Shown: positions 1-7,032 of the stretch, piece after piece
Layout of the letters: each line of letters opens with the position of its first letter
How positions within the stretch are numbered: the stretch's first letter is position 1
DNA from: Dehalococcoidales bacterium
GTDB taxonomy: Bacteria > Chloroflexota > Dehalococcoidia > Dehalococcoidales > UBA5760
Length of the DNA stretch: 22,517 nucleotides
Reading direction: 5' to 3'
Assembly (NCBI GenBank): GCA_028717305.1
Contig: JAQUOC010000009.1
Location: forward strand, 1-22,517
Program-made: the position numbers and the translations under genes
Notes under the pieces: generated by a model
Database searches by the model: none
What the model saw: the letters and a program-made list of their open reading frames with translations, nothing else
What the model was told of the DNA's origin: nothing

Positions 1-559
1 CGATGTACTCCTTCAGGATATCGTTCTGGACGGTACCCCTCAGGCAGTTGATATCAGCACCCTGCTTCTGGGCAGCAGCGGCATACATCGCCAGCAGGAT
101 TGGAGCAGTAGCGTTGATCGTCATTGAGGTGCTCACTTCGGCCAGTGGAATACCCTCCCAGAGCCTCTCCATATCCTCAAGGGAGTCTATGGCAACACCA
201 CACCGGCCAACCTCTCCGGCGGAAAGCGGATGGTCCGAGTCGTATCCCTCCTGGGTAGGCAGGTGAAAGGCGACGCTGAAGCCGGTCTGTCCCTGCTCGT
301 AGAGGTACTTGTAGCGATTGTTTGTCTCTTCCACGGTGGCAAATCCGGCATACTGGCGCATCGTCCAGAGCCTGGTCCGGTATCCGCCGGGCATAATATG
401 CCTGGTATAAGGGTATTCTCCGGGAAGAGCAGTATCCTCTCGTCTGTCCTTCCCCAAATCATCTGCGGTGTATACCCTGTTGACCACAGTACCGTCAACC
501 GTGGTCTTGAACTCCCTTTTTCTCTCCGGCATCTCCCGGTTTGCTTTCTTTTCCCCCAT
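1..559 (-). CDS. Methylmalonyl-CoA mutase, catalytic (large) subunit, N-terminal part (cut by window edge)
   Basis: This is the first 186 residues of an adenosylcobalamin-dependent acyl-CoA mutase, which interconverts succinyl-CoA and methylmalonyl-CoA in the cytoplasm. Visible family blocks are GEYPYTRHIMPGGYRTRLWT, the MRQYAGFATVEETN stretch, QGQTGFSVAFHLPTQ, GYDSDHPL, VSTSMTINATAPILL and LRGTVQNDILKEY. They form the start of the substrate-binding TIM barrel. The reading frame continues past base 1, so the gene is truncated by the window, not broken. The ATG at 559-557 follows an AGGAAGGA ribosome binding site about 5 nt upstream. It lies 68 bp downstream of meaB on the same strand, which matches the usual mutase-chaperone pairing. 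I cannot see whether the B12-binding domain is fused or encoded separately. The general mutase assignment is strong; a related isobutyryl- or ethylmalonyl-type mutase is possible but less likely. Confidence 0.92.
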   Translation of the reverse strand, partial: MGEKKANREMPERKREFKTTVDGTVVNRVYTADDLGKDRREDTALPGEYPYTRHIMPGGYRTRLWTMRQYAGFATVEETNNRYKYLYEQGQTGFSVAFHLPTQEGYDSDHPLSAGEVGRCGVAIDSLEDMERLWEGIPLAEVSTSMTINATAPILLAMYAAAAQKQGADINCLRGTVQNDILKEYI

Positions 560-627
560 TCTTCCTTCCTGTTCGTCAGTTGGAGTTCAACTTTAGACTA
601 TTCCTTCCCCGCGTCGGACACCCATTA

Positions 628-1374
628 TCAGCGATCTTTGCGCCGCTTTTCTATCGCCCGGTACAGTGCCTCGACCCCGACGTCATTGACGGCCTGAGCG
701 GTGATGACCTGAGGCACGGCTCCCTTCCGTCCGAGTACCAACGCCGCTTTAAGCTGCTCGGCCAGCCTTTCCGCACCCTCGTGGTCAGCCTTGTTAACGA
801 CAATGATATCTGCGATTTCAACTATGCCAGCTTTCATTGCCTGTATATCATCACCCGATTCCGGCACCAGAAGAAGCACAACGACATCGGCTATATCTCT
901 AATACCCAGCTCGGTCTGCCCTACCCCTACCGTTTCAATAATGATAATATCCCTACCGGAAGCAGCCAGCAGAATTACCGCCGCCTGTACCCCACCGGAT
1001 AAGCCGCCATGGCTACCCCTGGTCGCCATACTACGGATAAAGACACCCTCATCCAGATAGTGCCTCTGCATTCTTACCCGGTCCCCAAGTACGGCACCAC
1101 CGCTTACCGGACTGCTCGGGTCGACCAGTATAATCCCTACCGATAGCCCCCTGCTCCTGATCACAGCAACCAGCCTGTCGATAAGGGTACTCTTACCCGC
1201 ACCGGGCGGCCCGGTGATCCCGACACAGTACGACTTACCCAGCCGGGGGCGGAGCATCTTCATTATTTCGGAGAGGTGAGGACTATCATCTTCGGCTAAA
1301 GAAATCAGCCGCGCCAGCGACAGCTTATCGCCGTCGATCATATCCCCAACCAGTCTGGCAATTTCAGGAGTCAT
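628..1374 (-). CDS. meaB: Methylmalonyl-CoA mutase-associated GTPase MeaB (ArgK family), short form
   Basis: A G3E-family P-loop GTPase that protects and reactivates the B12 mutase and gates cofactor delivery. Motifs, numbered from the ATG at 1374: Walker A GPPGAGKS (residues 55-62), DPSSP with SGGAVLGDR (85-100), switch II ETVGVGQTE (147-155) and the guanine-specificity motif NKAD (194-197). A TTG directly upstream (1377) could also start the frame; a weak GAGGG element precedes both. The protein has 248 residues against the roughly 310-330 usual in the family. It ends at AIEKRRKDR soon after the G domain, so the C-terminal helical arm used for dimerisation is absent. The stop codon is clean and no frameshift is evident. 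It is transcribed away from the kor operon and toward the mutase gene. Confidence 0.93.
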   Translation of the reverse strand: MTPEIARLVGDMIDGDKLSLARLISLAEDDSPHLSEIMKMLRPRLGKSYCVGITGPPGAGKSTLIDRLVAVIRSRGLSVGIILVDPSSPVSGGAVLGDRVRMQRHYLDEGVFIRSMATRGSHGGLSGGVQAAVILLAASGRDIIIIETVGVGQTELGIRDIADVVVLLLVPESGDDIQAMKAGIVEIADIIVVNKADHEGAERLAEQLKAALVLGRKGAVPQVITAQAVNDVGVEALYRAIEKRRKDR

Positions 1375-1448
1375 CAATCAGAACCCGCCCTCTTGATCTT
1401 TATAAAGAGAAAATCCTACCACTGGAAGAGTATACTATAATTAATAGC

Positions 1449-1483
1449 ACCGATAAAGATTACTTACCGATCCATAATCGGTA
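1449..1483. promoter_or_regulatory. Operator-like dyad in the divergent meaB / kor intergenic region
   Basis: A perfect 7-bp inverted repeat, TACCGAT-CCATA-ATCGGTA, lies at 1465-1483. A third half-site, ACCGAT, sits at 1449-1454, 17 bp before the left arm. The element lies midway between divergently transcribed meaB (start 1374) and korD (start 1583). No T-run follows, so it reads better as a protein-binding site than a terminator. The binding factor is unknown. Confidence 0.4.
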
Positions 1484-1501
1484 TCGTATTGCTTGTCCCC
1501 G

Positions 1502-1507
1502 TATAAT
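1502..1507 (+). promoter_or_regulatory. Candidate -10 element for the kor operon
   Basis: A TATAAT hexamer lies 75 bp before the korD start and just downstream of the dyad at 1465-1483. I see no good -35 at 16-18 bp. That position overlaps the right arm of the dyad, as expected if an activator or repressor acts there. Weak TATGAT and TATACT alternatives occur at 1527 and 1540. Confidence 0.3.
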
Positions 1508-1582
1508 ATGCTCACTGGCATTAAGGTATGATATTCCGCTATACTGGAATCCGGGTATTACTCAAATCTCCGGGAGGGGGGC

Positions 1583-1846
1583 TTGAAGAAGGACGAGGTA
1601 AGACCGGATAGCCGGCAGGTTGTCATCATTGCGGAACGGTGCAAGGAATGCGGTTTCTGCATCGAGTTTTGCCCCAAGCACATTATCGTTAAGTCCACCG
1701 AGATCAACAGCAAGGGGTATCATCCGGTCCGCCTAAATGATGAAGCGCAGTGCACCAGGTGCGATATCTGCGGGATGATTTGCCCCGACTTCGCTATCTG
1801 TGTTGTAGACATCGGGGAACAGCAAGAAATCAGAGGACAATCATGA
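1583..1846 (+). CDS. korD: 2-oxoacid:ferredoxin oxidoreductase, delta (ferredoxin) subunit
   Basis: An 87-residue dicluster ferredoxin that takes electrons from the TPP-bearing catalytic subunits. Two classic 4Fe-4S motifs are complete: C20-x2-C23-x2-C26-x3-C30-P and C57-x2-C60-x2-C63-x3-C67-P. The start is TTG at 1583, preceded by the strong purine run GGGAGGGGGG, and no better ATG exists in frame. The stop overlaps the next start as ATGA (1843-1846), so korD and korA are translationally coupled. The order delta-alpha-beta-gamma matches the oorDABC/korDABC organisation of 2-oxoglutarate:ferredoxin oxidoreductases. Confidence 0.9.
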   Translation: MKKDEVRPDSRQVVIIAERCKECGFCIEFCPKHIIVKSTEINSKGYHPVRLNDEAQCTRCDICGMICPDFAICVVDIGEQQEIRGQS

Positions 1847-2994
1847 CGGAGAGAAAATACCTCACCGGCGAGTTCTTTATGAGCGGAGACGACGCCTGTG
1901 CCGAGGGAGCCATCAGTGCCGGCTGCCGCTTCTTTGCCGGCTATCCTATCACACCAGCCAGTGAGATTGCGGAAAGGATGTCGGAGCGGCTGCCCGAGGT
2001 CGCCGGCACCTATATCCAGATGGAGGATGAACTGGCGTCACTGGCGGCGGTACTGGGAGCATCGTGGGGCGGCGTCAAGGCGATGACAGCTACCTCCGGA
2101 CCCGGTTTTAGTCTGATGATGGAAAACCTTGGTCTGGGGATTATGACGGAGACCCCTTGCGTCATCGTGGACGTACAGCGCGGCAGTCCATCAACCGGCC
2201 TGCCGACATTGACCGGTCAGGGTGATATGATGCAGGCACGCTGGGGCAGCCACGGTTCCTATAGCATTATTGCCCTATCGCCTGATTCCCCGCAAGAACT
2301 CTACGACCTGACGATAAGGGCATTCAACCTGTCCGAAAAATACCGCCTGCCGGTCCTGATTATGACCGAAGCCGCTACCGGACATATGTACGAAAAGGTG
2401 ATCATCCCCCCGATGCATGAGATAGCAGTGGTACACCGGCGCAAGCCTGCCGTCTCCGCCGACGAATACCTGCCTTTTAAACCGGATGCCGACCTGGTTC
2501 CCCCGATGGCAAACGCCGGGGAAGGCTACCGGGTGCATATTACGGGACTGACCCATGATGAACAGGGGTATCCGGCGATGACCGCCGAGGCGCAGGACAG
2601 TCTGGTGAGGCGCCTAGTAGACAAGATCGAACGGAATAGGGATGATATTATCGACCTAGAGGAGGACAGGATAGACGGTGCCGAGGTAGTGGTCTGCTCC
2701 TACGGCATCTCGGCACGGGTCTCACGCATTGCTGTTGAACAGGCTCGGCGCGAAGGCATCCGGGTCGGCATGCTGAGGTTGATTACCGTCTGGCCTTTCC
2801 CTGAAGACAGGATCAGGGATATTTCAGAACAGGCCAGCGCTTTTGTAGTGCCCGAGGTTAACTACGGGCAGATATCTCTGGAGGTGGAGCGCTGCGCCTG
2901 TGGCAGGGCAAAAACGGTGCTGGTGCCTCATATGGGTGGCGGGGTACACTCTCCGGCGACAATATTAGAGGCTATCAAGCAGGTGGCAAGATGA
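1843..2994 (+). CDS. korA: 2-oxoacid (likely 2-oxoglutarate):ferredoxin oxidoreductase, alpha subunit
   Basis: A 383-residue alpha subunit carrying the pyrimidine-binding and transketolase C-like domains of the heterotetrameric enzyme, which oxidatively decarboxylates a 2-oxoacid to its acyl-CoA and can run in reverse for CO2 fixation. Family signatures are GYPITPASEIAERM (33-46), the TPP-activating glutamate region QMEDELAS, ATSGPGFSLM (83-92) and RGSPSTGLPT (113-122). The C-terminal domain starts near EVVVCSYGISAR. The frame stays open upstream to 1750, but ATG 1843 is preferred because it forms an ATGA overlap with korD and begins at the usual family N-terminus. The stop overlaps korB. Substrate choice (2-oxoglutarate, pyruvate or branched-chain) cannot be fixed from sequence alone; four separate subunits in this order favour 2-oxoglutarate. 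Confidence 0.92.
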   Translation: MTERKYLTGEFFMSGDDACAEGAISAGCRFFAGYPITPASEIAERMSERLPEVAGTYIQMEDELASLAAVLGASWGGVKAMTATSGPGFSLMMENLGLGIMTETPCVIVDVQRGSPSTGLPTLTGQGDMMQARWGSHGSYSIIALSPDSPQELYDLTIRAFNLSEKYRLPVLIMTEAATGHMYEKVIIPPMHEIAVVHRRKPAVSADEYLPFKPDADLVPPMANAGEGYRVHITGLTHDEQGYPAMTAEAQDSLVRRLVDKIERNRDDIIDLEEDRIDGAEVVVCSYGISARVSRIAVEQARREGIRVGMLRLITVWPFPEDRIRDISEQASAFVVPEVNYGQISLEVERCACGRAKTVLVPHMGGGVHSPATILEAIKQVAR

Positions 2995-3773
2995 ATAAGC
3001 CTACTACAAACAGAGCAGGGCACCCCCTGGACCCTTATCTGAGAGCAGAGCGGATGCCTCACATCTGGTGCTCCGGCTGCGGCCTGGGCCTGGTGGTAAA
3101 CTGCTTCTTAAGGGGGCTGATTCAATCCAGGCTCGCCTTGGACAAGGTCGTCGTAGTTTCGGGAATAGGTTGCGCCGGCAGGGCAGCCGGCTATATCAAT
3201 CTGGACTCATTCCACACTACGCACGGCCGCGCCATACCATTTGCTACCGGGTTGAAGCTGGCCAACCCGGAGTTGAAGGTCGTGGTGATTAGCGGTGACG
3301 GCGACCTGACCGCCATCGGGGGGAACCACCTTATTCATGCCGCCCGCCGCAACGCCGATCTAACAGTGCTTTGCATCAACAACTTCATCTACGGGATGAC
3401 CGGAGGGCAGGGCGGACCGACGACACCGCTGACGGCACGGACAACCACCTCGGTGGGAGGAAACATAGATCAGCCGTTTAATATCCCTTATCTGGCGGCG
3501 GCCAGTGGAGCTGCCTATGTAGCTCGCTGGACGACGGCACAGGTCGTCAGGCTACAAAAAAGTATTACCGAGGCATTGCTTAAGAACGGATTCGGCCTCA
3601 TCGAGATAATTACTCCCTGCCCGACCTACTACGGGCGGATGAACAAGCAGAGGACCGGCCTGGAGCAAATGAAATACTACCGCGACAACAGTATTATCAA
3701 GTCCGGAATCGACCCCAAGCATGCCGGCATTGAGTTTAACGGGCCGATAATTGTGGGAAGGTTTGTTGACTAG
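2991..3773 (+). CDS. korB: 2-oxoacid (likely 2-oxoglutarate):ferredoxin oxidoreductase, beta subunit (TPP-binding)
   Basis: A 260-residue TPP-binding catalytic subunit. The thiamine diphosphate/Mg motif runs from GDGD (102-105) to NN (130-131), followed by the conserved IYGMTGGQ. Cysteines C27 and C30 (WCSGCG), C61 (GIGCAGR) and C210 (TPCPTYYG) match the four ligands of the proximal 4Fe-4S cluster in this family. The ATGA overlap with korA at 2991-2994 fixes the start. A 47-bp gap separates it from the gamma subunit. The TPP it needs would come from the thiC/thi4 pathway encoded further right. Confidence 0.93.
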   Translation: MNKPTTNRAGHPLDPYLRAERMPHIWCSGCGLGLVVNCFLRGLIQSRLALDKVVVVSGIGCAGRAAGYINLDSFHTTHGRAIPFATGLKLANPELKVVVISGDGDLTAIGGNHLIHAARRNADLTVLCINNFIYGMTGGQGGPTTPLTARTTTSVGGNIDQPFNIPYLAAASGAAYVARWTTAQVVRLQKSITEALLKNGFGLIEIITPCPTYYGRMNKQRTGLEQMKYYRDNSIIKSGIDPKHAGIEFNGPIIVGRFVD

Positions 3774-3820
3774 ACCCGGCTACTGACCTTTTCCCTTTAT
3801 TTTGGGCCCGGGGGATAAAG

Positions 3821-4372
3821 ATGATGGCGCATCGAGAGGAAATAAGGTTATGCGGATATGGCGGCCAGGGTATTATACTGGCTGGGCATATCATCGGGCA
3901 GGCAGCATCCATATTTGAGCATAAATATGCCACCTACATCCGGGACTATGGCCCAGAGGCAAGAGGCGGCACCTGCCGGGCCGACCTGGTTATCTCCGAT
4001 GAAGAGGTGATTTATCCCTATATCAGTGCACCCTCCGTTCTGGTGGCGATGTCCCAGCAGGCCTATGATAAATACCATATTGAGAACAACGAGGATGCTC
4101 TGGTAATCATCGATGATGACCTGGTCAAACCGGTACCGAACAAACACAGGGTCCTGGCAATACCGGCCAGGCGGATCGCCGAGGAATTGGGCAGGGTGAT
4201 GGTAGCTAACATCGTAATGCTGGGATTCCTCACCGCCGTAACTGATATTGCTACAGCCGATTCAATGAAGAAGTCCCTCATGGCTGCTGTCCCCAAGGGG
4301 ACGGAAGACCTGAATATGGAGGCATTCGAGAGAGGCTACGCTTACGGCCTGAATAAAGCAGGTAGGACCTGA
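3821..4372 (+). CDS. korC: 2-oxoacid:ferredoxin oxidoreductase, gamma subunit
   Basis: A 183-residue gamma domain that completes the heterotetramer. Recognisable features are the N-terminal CGYGGQGIILAG (11-22), DYGPEARGGTCRADLVIS, and a GRVMVANIVMLGFL-type segment near the C-terminus. Two consecutive ATGs (3821 and 3824) follow a GGGGG element about 8 nt upstream, and either could be used. It is the last gene of the korDABC operon. The next gene starts about 190 bp later behind its own candidate promoter. Confidence 0.9.
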   Translation: MMAHREEIRLCGYGGQGIILAGHIIGQAASIFEHKYATYIRDYGPEARGGTCRADLVISDEEVIYPYISAPSVLVAMSQQAYDKYHIENNEDALVIIDDDLVKPVPNKHRVLAIPARRIAEELGRVMVANIVMLGFLTAVTDIATADSMKKSLMAAVPKGTEDLNMEAFERGYAYGLNKAGRT

Positions 4373-4495
4373 TACTTTACCAGCGGTGAATCGGGATAGA
4401 TGTTTTAGCTCGCGAAGTTGGCCTCATCATTTCTTCCCTGCATTTTTTCTATTTCTCCATCTGGTAGAGAGCTTAAGCCTGCGAAAAACAAAAAC

Positions 4496-4526
4496 CTGTC
4501 ATTGGGGGGCAGACGGGTGGTATAAT
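4496..4526 (+). promoter_or_regulatory. Candidate sigma-70 type promoter for amrS
   Basis: TATAAT lies at 4521-4526 with CTGTCA at 4496-4501 as a weak -35 (19-bp spacer). The predicted transcript would start near 4533, leaving about 25 nt before the preferred GTG start. The rest of the 176-bp gap after korC (from 4373) shows no gene, tRNA or strong terminator. Confidence 0.4.
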
Positions 4527-4557
4527 TAGCCTAAAGGGCAAAAGCAGGGTGACAGCC

Positions 4558-5592
4558 GTGCACGAAGCAATGCTCTACGAGAAGCTGGGAGAGCAGAGGG
4601 TAAGGTGCAACACCTGTCAGTGGCGCTGTATCATTAACCCGGGCAGGTTCGGCGTCTGCCGTACTTACCGGAACCAGGGCGGTACACTGTATAACCTTAA
4701 TTATGCCAGCGTCTCTTCGCTGGCCGCTGATCCCATTGAAAAGAAACCTCTGTTCCATTTCTTTCCGGGAAGCTTGGCACTGTCTCTGGGCAGCTGGGGA
4801 TGTAACTTTCACTGTCTGGACTGCCAGAACTGGGAGATTTCCTGTCTCGAGACCACGCGGTCGTGCCATACTCAACGTCAGGTTCTGCCGGAGGAGGCAG
4901 TGGCAATGGCAAAAGGCCACCGCTGTGCCGGTATTGCCTGGACATATAATGAACCGAGCCTGTGGTTTGAGTATACCCTTGACTCAGCCCGACTGGCTAA
5001 GAAGAACAACCTGTATACCGTCTATGTTACCAACGGCTATCTCTCTCCTGAGGCGCTGGATGCCATCGGTCCCTATCTGGATGTCTGGCGTGTTGACATT
5101 AAGGGTTTCGCCGATTCCCTGTACCGTAGCCTGGCCAGGATAAACGACTGGAGGGGTATTCTCAAAGTCGCCCGACGGGCAAAAGACAGGTGGCGGATGC
5201 ACGTTGAGGTAGTCACCAACATTATTCCCACCATGAATGACGACGATAAACAGCTCAGGGGTATCGCCGGCTGGATACGAGAGGAACTGGGTAAGTTGAC
5301 ACCCTGGCACGTGACCCGTTTCTACCCCAACTATAATCTAACTCACCTTCCGCCAACACCACTTACCACCCTGGAGCATGCCTGTGATATCGGTAGAGAA
5401 ACTGGTCTTAAGTTTGTTTATCTTGGTAATGTGCCGGGGCACCAGAGCGAAAGTACCTTCTGCTACTCATGCGGTAAACCGGTCGTGGAGAGAGTAGGCT
5501 ATCAGGTAAAGGTAGTCGGTCTGGCAGGATCAAGGTGCCGATCCTGCGGGGCAGAGCTTAACTTCAGGACATCCGAAGGAAAGGAGGAATAA
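4558..5592 (+). CDS. amrS: AmmeMemoRadiSam system radical SAM enzyme
   Basis: A radical SAM protein of about 344 residues. The cluster motif CNFHCLDC gives CxxxCxxC at C82, C86 and C89 from the GTG at 4558. An N-terminal cysteine set (C17, C20, C24, C34) precedes the barrel. The C-terminus carries two CxxC pairs (FCYSCG and CRSCG) like a zinc ribbon. AIAWTYNEPSLWFEY, YVTNGY and DVWRVDIKGF are typical of the AmrS/PflA-like branch. GTG 4558 is preferred: AGGGTGA sits 4-5 nt upstream, and the resulting HEAMLYEKL start resembles the family N-terminus. GTG 4549 and ATG 4570 are alternatives. The reaction is unknown. The family co-occurs with Memo and AMMECR1 proteins, encoded by the next gene only 1 bp downstream. 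Confidence 0.9.
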   Translation: MHEAMLYEKLGEQRVRCNTCQWRCIINPGRFGVCRTYRNQGGTLYNLNYASVSSLAADPIEKKPLFHFFPGSLALSLGSWGCNFHCLDCQNWEISCLETTRSCHTQRQVLPEEAVAMAKGHRCAGIAWTYNEPSLWFEYTLDSARLAKKNNLYTVYVTNGYLSPEALDAIGPYLDVWRVDIKGFADSLYRSLARINDWRGILKVARRAKDRWRMHVEVVTNIIPTMNDDDKQLRGIAGWIREELGKLTPWHVTRFYPNYNLTHLPPTPLTTLEHACDIGRETGLKFVYLGNVPGHQSESTFCYSCGKPVVERVGYQVKVVGLAGSRCRSCGAELNFRTSEGKEE

Positions 5593-5593
5593 C

Positions 5594-6901
5594 GTGGTTA
5601 GGCGTCCCGTTGTCGCCGGGCAGTTCTATCCGGCTCAAGCCTCCCGGCTTAGTAGGATGATTTCCGGGATGGTTGATAAACAAGTGAAAAAAGAAGACGT
5701 CATCGGCGTGGTCTCACCCCATGCCGGCTATCCGTACTCAGGACCGGTCGCCGCCGCCGCTATTTCCCGAATCAAATTCAAGGACACCTTTGTTATCCTG
5801 GGACCCAATCATACCGGTATGGGAAAGGCTCTCAGCATCATGACCGCGGGCAGCTGGGAGACGCCTCTGGGTAGTATCGAGATCGATACTGAACTGGCCG
5901 AACAGATATTGACTGCTTCCAGATATCTGGAAGAGGACGATAAAGCGCACCAGTACGAACACTCTATTGAGGTACAGATACCATTCTTGCAGTATTTCAG
6001 CAAAGACTTCATGATGGTGCCTGTCGCATTCTCTTATCACAGCCCTACCGCCTATAAGGATGTCGGCAGGGCAATCGCCCGGGCGGTTAAGAATACGGGG
6101 AAAGGGGTGGTAATAATAGCATCGAGTGATATGACTCACTACGAGCCGCAGGAGTCGGCCCAGCAGAAGGACGATAAGGCTATTGAGGCGATACTGGATC
6201 TGGACGAGGGGGAACTCCTGAGACGGGTTGATGAGTTCGGCATCTCGATGTGCGGCTACGCCCCGACGGTGGCTCTCATTACTGCTGCCAAGGCACTGGG
6301 GGCAACCAGAGCTGAGCTGGTCAGATACCAGACCAGCGGTGATGTTACCGGAGACTATTCCTCCGTAGTCGGCTACGCAGCCATAATAATCAAGGGTATG
6401 TCCCCGCTGGCTAAACTGGCCAAGATGGCAGTGGAGACCTATGTCAGAGATGGAGAGATTCTAAAGCCGGAAGAGCTTACCGCCGAGATGAAGGAGAGAG
6501 CAGGGGTATTTGTCTCCATCCATAAGCTCGGGAATTTGAGGGGCTGTATCGGCACCTTTGAACCTGATACCGAGAGCGTGGCCGAGGAGACCATCGCTAA
6601 TGCGATAAGCTCTGCAACCAGGGACCCCCGTTTCTCACCAATTAGTCCCGGTGAGCTAAAAGACCTTGACTATAATGTGGATGTTCTTACTACCCCAGAG
6701 CCGGTGGAGAGTAAAGACCAGCTTAACCCCAAGGAGTATGGAGTTATCGTTGAGTCTGGCTTCAGAAGGGGGCTGCTTTTGCCCGACCTGGAGGGGGTTG
6801 ACAGCGTGGACTATCAGATTAGTATCTGCCGCCAGAAGGCCGGGATACTGACTGACGAGCCGGTAAAACTTTACCGCTTCCGGGTAAAACGGTACAAATG
6901 A
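5594..6901 (+). CDS. Fused AmmeMemoRadiSam protein B (Memo-like) and protein A (AMMECR1)
   Basis: A 435-residue two-domain fusion. Residues 1 to about 266 are a Memo-like domain related to LigB-type metal dioxygenases: SPHAGY (41-46), LGPNH (69-73), YEHSIEVQIPF, SSDMTHYEP (177-185) and SMCGYAPT (218-225). H43, H73, H182 and C220 correspond to the metal/active-site set described for human MEMO1. Residues of about 269-435 are an AMMECR1 domain with its hallmark LRGCIGTFEP (315-324) and TRDPRFSPI. The GTG start at 5594 has an ideal AAAGGAGG 5-6 nt upstream, 1 bp after the amrS stop. Function is unresolved. Fusion plus tight coupling suggests A, B and the radical SAM enzyme act together. Confidence 0.93.
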   Translation: MVRRPVVAGQFYPAQASRLSRMISGMVDKQVKKEDVIGVVSPHAGYPYSGPVAAAAISRIKFKDTFVILGPNHTGMGKALSIMTAGSWETPLGSIEIDTELAEQILTASRYLEEDDKAHQYEHSIEVQIPFLQYFSKDFMMVPVAFSYHSPTAYKDVGRAIARAVKNTGKGVVIIASSDMTHYEPQESAQQKDDKAIEAILDLDEGELLRRVDEFGISMCGYAPTVALITAAKALGATRAELVRYQTSGDVTGDYSSVVGYAAIIIKGMSPLAKLAKMAVETYVRDGEILKPEELTAEMKERAGVFVSIHKLGNLRGCIGTFEPDTESVAEETIANAISSATRDPRFSPISPGELKDLDYNVDVLTTPEPVESKDQLNPKEYGVIVESGFRRGLLLPDLEGVDSVDYQISICRQKAGILTDEPVKLYRFRVKRYK

Positions 6902-7020
6902 CCACTGAGAGTCAAGGGGAGGAGACTTATTCCTCAATGCTGCTTACTACCCCTCTTTCTGAGATGAGGATAACGATCTGGAATGATGTTATTATCTGCC
7001 GGTTATCGCTGCTTAGGTGA
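6898..7020 (+). CDS. Possible small protein (40 aa), unrecognised
   Basis: An ATG at 6898 overlaps the stop of the Memo-AMMECR1 gene as ATGA and opens a 40-codon frame ending in TGA at 7018-7020, 12 bp before rarA. The peptide starts MTTESQGEETY and has a hydrophobic C-terminal half (ITIWNDVIICRLSLL). There is no separate Shine-Dalgarno, so it would depend on coupling to the upstream gene. I recognise no family. It fits the gap exactly but could be chance; the alternative is that 6902-7032 is simply a spacer. Confidence 0.3.
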   Translation: MTTESQGEETYSSMLLTTPLSEMRITIWNDVIICRLSLLR

Positions 7021-7032
7021 CAGGAGGGCACT

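Noticed and set aside
187..498. Open minus-strand frame of 103 codons
   Set aside because: It overlaps the mutase in another frame; the mutase frame has clear family motifs, this one has none.
1750..1842. N-terminal extension of korA
   Set aside because: The frame is open but lies fully inside korD, whose cysteine motifs are certain; ATG 1843 with ATGA overlap fits the family start.
4373..4548. tRNA or structured RNA between korC and amrS
   Set aside because: No acceptor stem, anticodon arm or TTCGA-type T loop could be assembled.
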